Shown: positions 9,916 to 22,229, counted from the stretch's first letter. The stretch: DNA of 64,000 bases from Cladopsammia gracilis (GCA_022457155.1 JAJGOT010000002.1:2188501-2252500), one strand, 5' to 3'. A program made the numbers and translations. The notes: generated from the letters alone by a model not told the origin.

Positions 9916-12355
9916 CAGGGCTTCAAGTGGCCTCCTGCCAAATTATAGGGCTAAAAATAGGGTCTTTTTTTCAAAAATATAGGGAGAAAATAGGGAATAG
10001 GAAAAAAATATGGGAATATAGGGATTTTTTGAAGCATTTACAAGTGATATACAGCAAAATTTAACATTTTTATTAAAACAAATACAATGGCCTCCTCCAT
10101 GCTCCTCATAGCCATTCCTAACCATCACACTTAAAGCACAAGATATTAACACAAAGTTGGAAACAAACTCAAATTTACCATTCTTGACATTCAGTCTCAA
10201 AAAAACAGCAATAAGTGCACATCATGTCCTCGACATTCAGTAAGACAGTGTCCTTTCGCTTCTCTGGCAGATACATGTTTTGAATTATAGCCTTCCAGGA
10301 GTCTCTTCTTGTTTTTGTCTAGTTCATTTCTCTTATTTGAACACTGTTGGGTTTGCTCCATTGCATGTTCCATCATCTTCTTAGCAACTTCAAGTGGCCC
10401 TTGAGCTAGCTATACTAGTCTTGTTGGAAGCCTTTTTGTTCTTAACTGCCTGTGAAAGCATTTCATTTGCTTTTTGATGGAGTGTTTTAGCCATTTGCAG
10501 CTCACTGTCCTTCTGGTCTTACAACTTCATCAGTTCTTTTTCTCTCTCAGACAAGTTCAGTCAGCTTCATTCCAACTTCCCTGCTTCCCTTTTATCTCTC
10601 TTTCTCAGCATCCATCAGCCTTTTTTTTTTCTCTGCATCTTGAATGCTCGTTTTCTTTGCCAGATCTTTTTTATCAGAGAGCCTTTTTGAATAAGTCCTT
10701 TGGTGATGTGAACATTCTGTGGCTCTCCGCACTTCTTCACATGATCTTTGACAACACAGACGATTTATTGTCAAGTATCCAAGAGAAGCCCAGTCTGGAG
10801 TTACTGTCTTCTTGTTTGCAGAAAGACTTTGTTCTACATCTGCAATGACATGAGCTATAGAGAGAAGGCTTTTTACGAGTTTCTGAAGAACAGGATACTT
10901 AAATTCACCCTGCTGAGATTTCTTTTGGAAGACATCTGCCCAGTAATGGTCAACCCTATGCATGCTACTGTCTGAATCAACATCCCCTGCCTTGTACACC
11001 TTCCACTCATCTGTAACCAAAGCAACTTCCTCTCCTGATATTGTTGGCATCATGACTGCTAGTCTGCGAATAGCTTGCATGCCATGCTCACTACCTATGA
11101 GAAGTGAATGTTGGAAAGAGACATCTCTTAACAGCTTGTTGTCCATTGGTAGATGGCCAATCAGATACTTTGTGGTGCCCACATAGAACTGTTTCATACC
11201 ATGAAGAGCTTTCTTCTGTTGGTCACTAGACAGCTTAGACAGGGCAGAGCGAGTTTTCTCTCCCACTTCCATCTGAGAAATGGACAATTGGTTGTCTGGC
11301 TTGGAATAGTCTACTGTCAGCAGGCGCTTCCCTCTTTGTTTTTCAGGGCTTGGCTATTGAGGAAGCGACCCTTAAGGGACTTCAGAAGCTCACACATTGT
11401 ATCACACGGTAAGTGAATCAGTGGCCCTTCACTCTGGAAGAAATATAAAAACTTCTTAAAAATTGGTTCCACAGATAGTAGAAAAGCCAGTTGAACTGGA
11501 AAGGACTTCTTTTGTAACTTTCTACAGATATGATTGTACCGCTCATTCTTCTCCAAGGGCTTGAAAGTCTTCACCTGTGTAGCTTGCTTGGGCAGTTCCT
11601 CAAAGAAGTATTTCTTGATTGCTTCCCAGTTCTTGACAATTCTGTCTAATGCTGGAATAAGGGTACGCCACCTGCATTGTACATGCCGGATGAATAGCTC
11701 ATCATCAAGCCCCAGATTATTCAAAACATGGATGTAATCTTCTCTGCGAGGTGAGTTCTTCAACCAATAGAAAAGATCTATGGCTAGTTCCTCAGATGCC
11801 TCTCCATATGCATTAATGCTTGCATGGAAAGCATTATGCACAACATGAATGTTGCAAGGGATGAATGGCAAAAGACCTGCAGGGAGTCCTTCATCTAAGT
11901 TATCGACTGTACTCCATGTGGTTTTGTTGACATTTGGTCCATCTAATGCCAAACTTACTAAGCCTGAGAGTGGCAGCTGGTAGCCCTATTCCTGAAGTAT
12001 GTTGACAATTTTCTTTGCAACATCATCATAATGGCATGACCAAGGATTAGTGTCTGCAAGAATCTTAAACTGATCTCATTTTTCTCTTGAAGCAGTTCAT
12101 TGGTGACAAATATTGGTACATTAAATAGCAGCTACACATACTGAACTTACCAGTTTACTCTTTGCTTGACCCGGGAAATTCACTGCCTTTGTTACATCCA
12201 CCAGTACAAAGTTCATGAGCTTAGCAATATTTTTTCCTTTTTTATTCTGAATAAAATTATAGGGATTATAGGACATTTTTTAACTATACAGGGAGATATA
12301 GGGAAATTGAAAAAATATAGGAAATATAGGAAATATAGGGACACTTGAAGCCCTG
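9916..12355 (-). mobile_element. hAT-type transposon
   Basis: Ends are CAGGGCTTCAAGTG (9916-9929) and its reverse complement CACTTGAAGCCCTG (12342-12355); CAGGG termini are typical of hAT elements. The sites just outside, GCAACAAC (9909-9916) and GCAATAAG (12355-12362), match at 6 of 8 positions and are the probable 8-bp target duplication. Next to both ends the word ATAGGGA recurs many times (9950-10030 and 12255-12340), resembling the subterminal binding sites of hAT transposases. The element sits in an exon of the gene at 6920-13690. Confidence 0.85.
10592..12240 (-). pseudogene. hAT-family transposase, frameshifted
   Basis: Read on the minus strand: an exon near 12240-12155 (ending at a GTAAGT donor), then after a TTGCAG acceptor near 12065 the main exon down to 10592. 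The middle carries LALDGPNVNKTTW and CNIHVVHNAFHASI, the C-terminal part YPVLQKLVKSLLSIAHVIAD followed by EQSLSANKK, which is the hAT dimerisation block in a diverged form. The tail is Lys-rich. A TAG lies near 11985, a frameshift near 11300 and the N-terminal zinc finger is not found, so it is inactive. hAT transposases cut and paste DNA in the nucleus. Confidence 0.75.
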
Positions 12356-13690
12356 CAATAAGAACAGGGTGGAACTCCAGAATGGGTGCCTCGCACTTGG
12401 CCACAACAATTTGTTTATCCCATCCACACTAAATGGATCATGCTCGGACTCCTCAAGTGAGAAAGTAGAGGAAGGAAAACTAAAACAAAACCTGAGTGAT
12501 ACAGTGGATGTGTACAACAGGGTTAACAAATGCCTTTGTGCTAACACTGTCATTCACCTTTTCAAAGGCACTGATAGCTCTGAAAAGCACAATCTAAGAG
12601 AAATGGTAAAGACGTTCCGAAATGGAAAGCCAAACCTCCACAAAAAAGTTAAAGGAAGAGCATCCAAATGAGTTTCAGTGGAAAATACGATTGATGATAT
12701 ATGACGCTTGAGAGACCGTCATCTAGTTCCTGGGATGCCTTCGAAGTATGTATTCCATTTAACCTGCTGTTATGAAAGACAGTGCATCCACCCCCCTGTG
12801 CCAGAAAGGGCCACCACCACAAGGGGAAACCTGGTTTGAGGGAGGCCCACCACTAACGTACACTCCTCTTCCAGTTCCAGATCCGAATAGGTAAGAGCAA
12901 TTTAAATGTATTAAAACAATACAGAATGTTCACTTCATTTTCAAAAAGGCAACTAACTAGTATTATCATGTTCATTTTCTTTACAGGCCTTACGGAAATC
13001 CAGACTGCCTGGAATGCAAAGATTTTTGTGCTGGGCATAATATGAAACCGGATAAACTGTTTGCTAAATTTCCTGATGCCTCGCTGTTCCCTCAGAACTA
13101 CTTAAGGATCTCTTTGACAAGAAAGACCTTGAAGGAGCATCAGAACAAGTGCTACTGCCTCCAAATGAGGTAAGACAGTTTTCACACTTAAATACAGGAA
13201 CACTGAATGTTTATTTAAATCTGAATTTAAAACATGTAATTGCATTCCTTACATAACGTTACAATGTGGGTGGACCATCTCCAAACAGTCCAAGACAACA
13301 GAAGGAGAGGGGCATCCAAGGCTGCAAAAACGTAGGCTGGAAAAAGGAAAGGGCAAGAAGTCAAGGAAAGAAAATACAGAGGTCAGTAATGTATGTGTAG
13401 TAAACAAAGCCGACACACAGTGGACTTGTAACACAGCACTGTCACTGTCAAGATATGGGCGAGTGAATCTCATATTTTCTTTCCTTTCTTTACACAGGTG
13501 GGAGTTTGTCACCTTTGTAAACAGAAGGATCCCGGGGAGGAAGAAATGCAAACCATGGAGGGCCCAACCTCTTGGATGCAGTGTGAGTCTGTGCTTTGTG
13601 CCCTGAAGCAATGGTTGATGATATGTTCTGGCACTGCATCTTTTGCATTGCAGTTGATACCATGTGAGAGAGACCAACCTGTAAGCTAAT
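12356..13690 (+). pseudogene. Unnamed TE-like gene, C-terminal half with PHD-like finger
   Basis: Continues the gene broken at 9915: the frame resumes with KNRVELQNGCLALGHNNLF, then reads on to about 12892 with two internal stops. A GTAAGA donor at about 12893 and a TTTACAG acceptor at about 12985 flank a short intron. The next exon has NPDCLECKDFCAGH, with a Cys-rich spacing. After another intron a last exon (13498-13640) starts VGVCHLCKQKD and has W-x2-C, C-x2-C and WHCIFC, i.e. the Cys4-His-Cys3 pattern of a PHD-type zinc finger, broken by a frameshift. PHD fingers read histone tails, which for a TE-encoded protein could mean chromatin targeting; that is inference. Confidence 0.55.
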
Positions 13691-14960
13691 TAACTTGGGG
13701 ATTTCATTTGCTAAGATTGAACAAAAAATAAAAGTGTTGTATTGTATCTTCTGAAATACATAAGCTGTAATATGGCTACGTCTGATGCAAAAAAAGTACC
13801 CCAGGTTCGGGAATTTGACAGAAAAGTGCTGCTCAAGGGAAGGGAAATTGACATTTGGCTCTGAAAAAATGTCAAATTCCCCTGGGGGTCGCGGTCGCCG
13901 CCCCCGCCCCCCCGGGTGACAAAACCACAGTGGTCACTTCACCACAAGTCAAAAGGTAATTATAATGTTATTACATTGATATTACAGATATTCGAGGTAT
14001 TCCAATGAATTGGATAGTTGCAGTGGCCATATAAATATTTATTCAGAAAATCCTGGCAGGATCGATGGCAGGAGGGGGAGGGGTCCCCGCCAGGAAAACT
14101 AAATGTTTTTTTTTCTATCATAGTGTTTGATTTTGCTGGGCTATTTGGAAATCAATCTTATTCCTTGAATTTACTACCTGCTTTCTCCTTTCCAAAAATC
14201 CAAGCTGACCTTACTTCCTACCCAAAACGACATTTCTTTTATTCATCCAAAAACGAAATGTGTTTATTATTCCGACGTCAGGAAGATTGAGGCGATATTT
14301 CAATAAAGAAAACTCTAGTTTTTGGACAATTCATTACAAATTTTTAACATGTCGAAGGCCTTCCCCAAACAAGTGTGCCATTGAAACAATTAACTGGGTG
14401 CCCCTGCCTTAAGTGTGTAGTTGATATCGCGCTCTTCTTTGACAAAAGATGCTGGAGAAGTGTTCGCCAAAAACAATTACTCACTTAATGAAATTAATTT
14501 ATAGTTCCCACATGCGCGTTTTGTTGGATATATCTTCGTTCTTGATTAATTAATAGGGCAAATCAGCCAGTATAGCAGTACTCATAAGTTCACATTGGCT
14601 TCCATAATACTGCCAAATAATAAGCAAATATTTAATTCATATGACACTGACCAGAAAAAAAATGAGAAAGTTAAAAAAAATAACTTAAAACCCGCGCACA
14701 TTTTGCCAGAATCACCTTTGTATTTCCCAGGCCATTCTGTCGACTTCTATTTCGAACATAGTGGCCTAAGAATCAACCTGAATTTTGTCTTACTAGTAGC
14801 TAGAAGCTCAACATGACAGAAACATTATTGGCATTAAACACTTTGACAGAACCACCAGCCATATTGTGTCCTCTGACAAGTCAGAACACTTAACTGATTG
14901 CTTATATTTGCAGAGTTTGAGAATCGAACAGTTTGCCTTAACTTGTAACCTGTAACTTGA
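13691..14960. other. Non-coding stretch
   Basis: No gene. GGGAATTTGACA (about 13809) and its reverse complement TGTCAAATTCCC (about 13869) form a small inverted repeat next to a C-rich run at 13880-13918. The rest is AT-rich unique sequence. Confidence 0.45.
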
Positions 14961-15624
14961 TTATTATTCTATCTGGAAACGTTAAAATATTATAATAAAT
15001 TAAAAAAGTCCCGTCGTTTTGACCTTGAAGTGACCAATGTCAAGTAAAGGCTTATATGAAGTTCAAACACGCGGTCATCGCTTTTAGTGGTATAACTCAT
15101 TTTAATAGGCATAATGTCAACATCCACACTCGGTTTTGAGGAGACTGGGATCTTGTGAACATTTTGGTGGGAAATATGATTTAGTTTGAGAGAAAAAAAT
15201 CCCGTCATTTTGCCATTTTTTCAGTGCACTATGCTTCGACTATGCCAATTTTGGCTTCTATTATTCTGTATCTATTCGCATGCTCTTCTGTCAATGCATG
15301 GCCTGGCAATTTGTGAATTACTTTTCGGAAATCCACTCGGATTCTTGTAAAATGGTTATTATTCTATTTAAAAACGTTAAAATATTTTAATAACCTTTAA
15401 AAAGAGTACCGTCATTTTTACCTTGAAGTGAGCAATTTCGTATAAAAACTTGTATGGAGTTCGACCGCGCGGTCATCGCTTTAAGCGTTCTAACTCATTT
15501 TAACAGGCGCAATGTCAACATCCACACTCGGTTTTGGAAAGATTGGAATCTAGTAAACATTTCGGTGGGAAATTTGCTTTCGTTCGAGTGAAAAAACCTC
15601 CATCATTTTGTACTTTTCAGCCGG
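14961..15624. repeat. 265-bp direct repeat, two copies
   Basis: Copies at 14961-15224 and 15357-15619 share TTATTATTCTAT, AACGTTAAAATATT, GCGGTCATCGCTTT, ATGTCAACATCCACACTCGG and TTTCGGTGGGAAAT-like words in the same order. The spacer of about 130 bp is unrelated. No coding content; probably two neighbouring copies of a short dispersed repeat or a segmental duplication. Confidence 0.7.
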
Positions 15625-16499
15625 AAAGATTTCCGTTTAACCCCACACATTAGTTATGATTACCGTTCTTAAAACTAAAACAAAAGCCAAAACAATAGAA
15701 ATCCAAAAGCAAAACAATAGCGCATACATACATGATTATGAGCAATAGTTCGTTTTGGTAACGCGCACGCCCGGAGCAAATGTCTCATCTGAGGGATCAA
15801 TATTTTGAAATGAAAAGGTGGTTCACGAAAATTACAGCAATTTCACTACAACTAGCCCAAACAAGGTTTTTTATGACCCTAATCAGCCCGAAAATCACAG
15901 AGAAGAGAGGGAAGATGGGAAAGGGAGCGTGGGCTAGAGATAAAAAAAGACTCTCAAGTCAAGACAACAAGGTAATATCGCTAGTTTTCAATAGCCATCC
16001 TATATTCCGGTTTTCAGTGCGGGCGCGACGAAAATTGGGTGATAGTACTAAAGACGTTAGCTTCCTTTCTTAGAGAATGTGTCAGATAAAAGCATTAGGG
16101 AGGGTTAAGCGGTCACGACAGCGGAGGCAGCGAGAACGGCACAAAACAAAAGGTTTAATGAGCAAAAACAATGTGTCTGCTTGCGCGTTTTACATTTTGG
16201 GACTTTTCTTTGCCATTCAATGCAAAACAACAACGTCAAATGATCAAATTAAAGGTTTTGTAAAGAACATGAACACGTGGCGGCCAATTTTCCTTTTTAT
16301 ATTTGAACATGAAAGCCGTCCCTACAAATTAAGCTCCTGGACAATCCAGTCACGTTAGACAAACTAAACAATTGCAACAACTGCAAAGTAGTTAAAATAG
16401 AACGAATCCTTTGTGTTGATTTTGGTGAATTTATGCATAAAAATCTCATACTACCTTGTGGTCTTGTCTTGTGGGCTAGCTTCCTGTAAACAAAATAAA
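15625..16499. other. Non-coding stretch
   Basis: Frames of 90-97 codons at 15780-16358 do not resemble proteins and have no support from homology by eye. A CGACAGCGGAGG-rich patch near 16120 is the only compositional feature. Confidence 0.4.
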
Positions 16500-16521
16500 T
16501 AAAATAAATAAAGCAAGCACG

Positions 16522-17275
16522 TCAACGTTTCAGTAAATAATTGTTTACAGGGACACACTGTCCCCGCTGATATATCGTGTTTTCATGATTATGGTCAAGG
16601 AGGATACCTTTGATTAAGATGAAGACCATGGCCATCAAAAAGAAAAACCCGTAAACGTACGCCAAGACCGGATATTTCTGATGCAACTCCATATTATCAA
16701 TTGACATCTTTAGAACCAACTGCAAAGAATCAGGAAATGATCCAAGGTCAGTTAAATTGGCTCCAAAGCAAAGATAACCAAACTGAGAAAATGCAACAGT
16801 TACAACAGCGAACAGCACAGAAAATGACAGAATTCATTGTGCAGAACTCTTAAGAGTACCCTTGCATGCATTTGGCTAATGTGGGAATTAAACTTGATGA
16901 GCCTCAATAGCTTTAAAGTTATGATAAAAGTCGCCACTGAAAGCAACAAGGTTTCCACATCCATCAAACATGCGATGTTATCCGGTGCTGAATGTTTCCT
17001 ACGGATTCGTCTGTATCTCCTTCACATACAAACTTGTGTCTTTTCCTTTGAAGAATAATGACGTCAAAATTGCCGCAAGGGAGACAGCGAGAAGAAGCAA
17101 CTCCACCCAATTCCATACCTGATGGAAATATCCCTTTTGGCGAAACCACTTGATAACCTCAACAATGAAAAACACTACGATTCCAATAAGAAACAGAAGC
17201 TGGCACACCTCGTAAAACGATTGGTAGTTAGGATTTGATGATGAATACAATGATAGTGCTCCCGGCCACGTCTAC
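16522..17275 (-). pseudogene. Polycystin-2-like (PKD channel) transmembrane core, pseudogene
   Basis: In order on the minus strand: YEVCQLLFLIGIVVFFIVEV (S1/S2-like helix), GYFHQVWNWVELLLLAVSLA (the W-N-W-x-E/D start of the next helix), then in another frame VETLLLSVATFIITLKLLRL and RLIKFNSHISQ (S3-S4), then LSFSVLFAVVTVAFSQFGYL (S5), CFGANLTDLGSF (pore approach) and VYGFFFLMAMVFILIKGILL (S6). This is the order of the TRPP/polycystin-2 cation channel core. A TGA and two frameshifts break it (about 17000 and 16835), the extracellular domain and the C-terminal EF-hand/coiled coil are missing, and there are no introns. It is the only remnant here of an ordinary conserved gene; a retrocopy or an internal exon of a dead gene are both possible. 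Confidence 0.78.
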
Positions 17276-17559
17276 CGAGGTGACAGCCTGGCCAGTTGGC
17301 AACAGTTAGAAGATGTTTCGAACGTTGCAGAAAAGCGAAGTTGACGGAATAAGCAATGTAAACTCTATAAAGACTACAGCAGTATGTTCATCTACTCAGT
17401 TGTGCGCTCGTAGTTCTCTTACCACTTAACAAGCGGTTTCCTTGTTGTGTCCAATGACAGCTACACATTATTAGTCAGTTAAGTGACATTTGGCACCGGT
17501 GCACGTCACCGCTATTGTTCTGGGAGACCTTGGGTGACCACATGGAGTGTGTTTAGTCC

Positions 17560-18660
17560 CACGTGTACTTTTATTCTCATCAACAAATCCTTCTTTGAAC
17601 AACATGAAGTTACAGCATGTATTTATAAACAAAGCGACGAGAAGCCGGCAGTGAAGTGGTCTTTTTTGACCGAAGCTATCATGCGAGTTAACCAAATAAA
17701 CAATTTTATCGAGAGGTGTAAACAGGAAGTAAGAGAAGTTGCTGGTCAACAAGCAAGTGCCAGAATTCTTAAAGGCCGAGATGGTCAACCTCGTTCCCAG
17801 GGTCTCTCAGGTTGTCAGATGGTGTGTGCGGGACATCAAGCTGACAATACAAACACTTGAAGGGATTTCTGCTACCCTTCACGAAATTTCCCCGGCCCTT
17901 CTTGACAGTGTCGACCTAAAAGCGTTGACAACAATCGTGGTTGAGAATCTTTTTGCGGAAATTAGGCAAGGCAATGATATGCCTCTCGTTTTGCAGTTTG
18001 CCCATCGTTTTTAGTGAGAGAGTATATAAAGCACATTACAAAATGTAGCTACATAATATTACACAAGTGACTCTTCGTACTACTCCAAGCAAATTAGGTT
18101 TCTCCCATTTGCTCAATTCTCTTCTATGCCAAAACCTTGCAGAAACTCCAGTGATGACACAGCAACTAGATGAGATGAGAACGTGGAGGGCAGAGCATGG
18201 GCAAAGCCGTGCGACAACAAACTGTAAGAAACATGACCACAAAGGACTCTGCCGGTACGTTACCTTTGAACTGCTACGAGAACAAAGAAACAGATTCGAA
18301 GCCGGTGGACTCTCAGGACTTGCGCAAGCAGAACAAGCGATTTCTCTTGAGTAAGAGATTGCTCCTAGCAAATCCACTGCATCAGGGGTCCTTACTTCGG
18401 AGGGTAACTGTTGTTTGTGTGAGTAAAGGTTCCAAGCAACGAATGCACAAAATCCCGTGCTTCCCTGTCAATTTGTGGAAACAGCTACGGTAGGCCAGCT
18501 CCAGAAAGCAAACATTCTTAGCATTGTTATGAACTGTCAGAAAGAAGATGACACAATTGTTCTCGGTGATAAAGTGTACTACTGTCTACTAGTTAACGCT
18601 CCGACGCTCGACAATGGTGACACACAGACTGTTTCTGAAGCAATTGAAGTCAATTGAAGA
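17560..18660 (+). pseudogene. Unnamed gene family N, C-terminal half, frameshifted
   Basis: Pieces in shifting frames: an N-terminal helical part (about 17675-17760), VPEFLKAEMVNLVPRVSQVV and RDIKLTIQTLEGISATLHEI (17739-17950), then TTIVVENLFAEIRQGNDMPL (17928-17990), then MRTWRAEHGQS (18170-18205) and a last beta-rich part KANILSIVMNCQKEDDTIVL with YYCLLVNAPTLDNGD (18510-18655). The block V-E/x-N-x-F-x-x-x-R followed by MP and the later segments line up in order with the gene at 35160-40940, so both are copies of one family. Function unknown. There are at least four frameshifts, so this is a dead copy. Confidence 0.55.
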
Positions 18661-19905
18661 GGAAAGAGAACAGGATGACGACATGCAGTCAGACGAAGAA
18701 ACTCCCCCAGTTGCAACAAGATCATAGAGACGCTCAAGATCAGCCAGGAACAATAACGGCTCAAACTATGTCTTCTACTAATTCTCATTAATTAACAATA
18801 AAACTAATCATTCTAACCAGACATCAAAATTAACCAAGAACCAATAATCGAACTCCAACTAATACACTGAATATAGTTTCCACCGTACGTTGTTATTACC
18901 ATCGTGTCATCTCTGAATGTCGAGACTGTTTAGGTTCAATGCTGATCTAAGGAAGCCACAGCTGTTGTTTCCTTCCGTGCAGAATATTTGGTTTTCTTTT
19001 TTGCGTTACGTTTGAACGGATTGGTATGACTTCTTCTCTTCAAAACTGATACAAACAAGTTAGAAGATGCTCAAAGCAAGAGAGAATTATTTCTCATGCA
19101 AAAAAGAAAATGCAATTTTTAGCATTATTCATCGAGTCTGTGATTGAACAAAATTACAATTTATAACTGCTGTTTATAATGCCCCCCCACTAACAGGGCG
19201 TCACAAACCCGCGGTTAAGAAATTTAACCTCCGGTTAACCTCCGGCCCTGGAGCAAATAGTGTTTATAGGTATCTTCATCAGTTTCGCAGGAAATCTTTC
19301 CTCTTAAAAAAGCATTAACAGGATAGAATGCATGTTAACAAGCATTTTCTTCGGTCGCTCTAATTATGCAGTCAAGAAATGGAAAATAAAGCGTTCAATT
19401 GCGCAAATAAAATAACAATGAGTTAAGATGTGATTTGAAAGTTCATTTCAACTGGAATTGCATGCGAGAATTTGCATAGGTATTTTGCAAGTATTTATAT
19501 CACATTTACAAATAGTGGAGTAACTACTGCTAAAACAACCCATTTTAGTCCATCCTAATGACGTGCGTTGGTATTAAGGTGATTCTCAGGTTTTACACTT
19601 AAAGGGACACTGTCCCGCTAAAATAGCAAAATTTCGCCGAGCTTCCATTTCCACATTATATCGCTAAATACCAGCAAATATATAACTTAGTTGGATAAAA
19701 AGATTCTATAGAGCAAAACAAATGCAGTAGTTTGGAGATAAAGTGCAGGATTGCAAGGATTGAAGTGGATTACAGTTCATGAAAAACATGTTATTTCAGC
19801 CGGCACATCTTCCCTTGACAAAAGAAAAATAAACTAATATGAAAAGAATAACGACGCATCTTCCCTTGACAACAAAACAAAAGCCAACAAACAATAAATA
19901 AATAA

Positions 19906-19908
<3 letters not shown>
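18661..19908. other. Non-coding stretch
   Basis: AT-rich sequence without a recognisable gene. A duplicated phrase CATCTTCCCTTGACAA occurs at about 19806 and 19857. The GGTTAACCTCCGG words near 19235 are a short local repeat. Confidence 0.45.
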
Positions 19909-19945
<37 letters not shown>

Positions 19946-20235
19946 GCTGCGGTTACACGTTGCCACTTTTACCTCCGGATTTCGGATTTCCCAAAAAAAT
20001 GAAAAATCTAAAAACAGATTTCCAATTACCAAAATCCTTCTCCGCGATGAATTTCCATGAACAATAGAAATCCATAATCCGGATTTCCCAATCGAACGCA
20101 CCCAAGGTAAATTCGAAAGAACAATAACCGCGCACGCTTAAGTGTGCAAGGGCTATTGTTAATTCAAATTAAGCATGCACTGGCTATTGTTCTTTCGAGT
20201 TTACCTAGGTAAAGATTGAAACGTGTAACCACAGC

Positions 20236-20278
<43 letters not shown>
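19909..20278. repeat. AAT microsatellite split by a MITE
   Basis: An (AAT)n tract at 19909-19944 continues in the same phase at 20237-20278 after 292 bp of other sequence. The simplest reading is that the MITE at 19945-20236 inserted into the microsatellite. Confidence 0.75.
19945..20236. mobile_element. Fold-back MITE
   Basis: Termini AGCTG(C/T)GGTTACACGTT at 19945 and reverse-complemented to 20236. A second internal inverted pair surrounds GAAAGAACAATA (about 20116-20128) and TATTGTTCTTTC (about 20187-20199), so much of the element can fold. TA lies at both junctions but the microsatellite target makes the duplication ambiguous. No coding content. Confidence 0.7.
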
Positions 20279-20279
<1 letters not shown>

Positions 20280-20381
20280 TTTTCTCAAAGTCACTGATAT
20301 TTCACGGCGCCAGAGTCCTTCACGGTCACAAGACCAAGTCTTCAAAGTAAACAAAGTCCTCGAAGTCCTCATGCGAATCAC

Positions 20382-21312
20382 TCACGACATTGCAAAATCC
20401 TTGTAACGTTCAGGAAGTCTTCTTTGTCTTGTGGATCTCCTACTCGGCACGGCAACATCCTCAGCATCAAAAGATGGCACTGTGGATTCAGTTACAGGGC
20501 ATAGCGTCCACGATTCAGCAACAGGAGACGGCACTGTGGACTCAACTTCAGTGGGTGAGGTCGGAGGGCTGACCAACGGGGCTGGAATAACAATATCAGG
20601 CTGTGCAACCAGTTCACATTCCTCAAAAACCTGCGCGGACTGAGCTTCGCCAGTACGCCATATGTCTGCGATTTCGACGGTGAAAGTGTCCGTTTCCGTG
20701 TCATACGGAAGAGCAACTTCTAAGACACTCATCTCGCTTCCATGTTCCAGCAGGTGAACGAACGTGGATAGTTTCGCCAGGCTTCACAGGAGAAAGGGTA
20801 CGCTTGCCACGGTTGTAGTACTTGCGCTGAAGCTCTTTTCGCGCTCGCAGCTTGTTAGCATCGTTGGCGAGGCTGAATCCAGGCATAAGGAGTGTTTCGG
20901 TTGTCGGCAGCAAAATCTTACATCGGCAAACCAACAGACGCTGGGCGGGACTCGTATCCATGCCCTCACTCAGAGTATTACGCCAGTCCAGGAGAGATTA
21001 AAATTCACTGATACCAGCTGCTCGACATTTCGCGAAGAGACGCTCAACAGTGTGTACTACATTCTCCGCCTTACCATTACTCTGAGGATAACACGGGCTC
21101 GAGGTAACATGCTGAAAGTTCCATTGGTCTGCAAATTTGGCGAACTCAGATGAAGCAAAACAAGGTCCATTATCTGTAACCAGGGTATCTGGCACTCCAA
21201 ATCGGCTAAAAATTGCCATGAGACTTCTAATCACTGACGACCAGCAGACTTCGGCCACAGTGAAAACAGATGTCCGCAGCAACCTTTGCCCAAGGACGAA
21301 GTGGGACGTCAT
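20382..21312 (-). pseudogene. Ty3/gypsy-type integrase and tail, remnant
   Basis: On the minus strand 21312-20998 contains FGVPDTLVTDNGPCFASSEF and SSPCYPQSNGKAENVVHTVE. These are the second Asp (TDNG) and the Glu (GKAE) of the DDE integrase core. The first-Asp segment is deleted: the frame jumps from PWAKVAADIC-like sequence to the middle of the fold. 20961-20701 is the integrase C-terminal region (KLRARKELQRKYYNRG), and 20732-20382 a Pro/Ser-rich tail ending in RRSTRQRRLPERYKDF, as in many gypsy Pol proteins. Frames are broken and no protease, RT or LTR is seen nearby, so this is a truncated fossil. Confidence 0.85.
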
Positions 21313-22229
21313 GCTGAAGTAACGGTTCTTGTACTAGGAGTCACGATGCGTAAGACAAACGTCACACTGGCTAAAAAGTGTAAAAGTGCACGCGACAATC
21401 CAGAAAGGTATTGTGGGTAATCATCCACACTATATCCTAAAAACTCATTTATCCCAATGGTCCGCCATCTAAGATCGTCCCTGTATGGAGGAGACATCGC
21501 GGGTTTCATGTATTTATTTGACTTATTAAAATTCATTGATCATATCCCATATTATTTTTCTGGATTGTCGCGTGCACTTTTGCGCTTTTTTCCGACAACC
21601 TTTCTCGAAACAGCTGTATGATTCCCGACAAATGCACATAGCCTCGATCAACATTGACTCAAAACGTTCTTTGTGTGCATGATCGCAAGGTCATGACTTT
21701 GTTCCCATGAGTGGGCATGTGTATGTACTGTATATACGTGTTTTTAGCGAGAACTATTTTTCCTGACGAGGATTTTTTTTAAATTCTTTTAACTTAAAGA
21801 GGATGCTTTAACAGTAAAATTAAGCAATAAAAAAGTAGATCACCCTTCTCGTTTAGGAGAAAACAATCTCATATTCATTTGGCCGATTAATCCTCAATAA
21901 AACTCTCTTGGTTCGGACTGTGAGCGCCCTAAAAAAATAATGACGGAGGAAATTATGCATTGCAATACCAATTAATCACCTTAAATAGCAATGGCAAACT
22001 GCAGCTGTCTTAAGACACCTGCGTGTTCAATTACGTAACAAATATGCGTGCAGGGAACCAGTGAGAATCGAATATTTGATTATTTTATTTAAATGGGTCG
22101 TGTTACTGGCCGCGCCTGCGAAAGTTATAGATCACAAGGTGAAAACGTTCGGCGAGGCGAGTAGTGGTAGGCATGGCGGTAAGAGGAGCAATTTCAGGCA
22201 GATGAAAATTTTAAGCAGTCTTGTTAACC
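21313..22229. other. Non-coding stretch
   Basis: Beyond the gypsy remnant I see nothing that codes. A weak continuation of the retroelement may reach about 21345; the rest is AT-rich. Confidence 0.4.

Noticed and set aside
13249..13677. Minus-strand frame of 142 codons
   Set aside because: It overlaps PHD-like exon and introns of the plus-strand gene in antisense; low-complexity composition.
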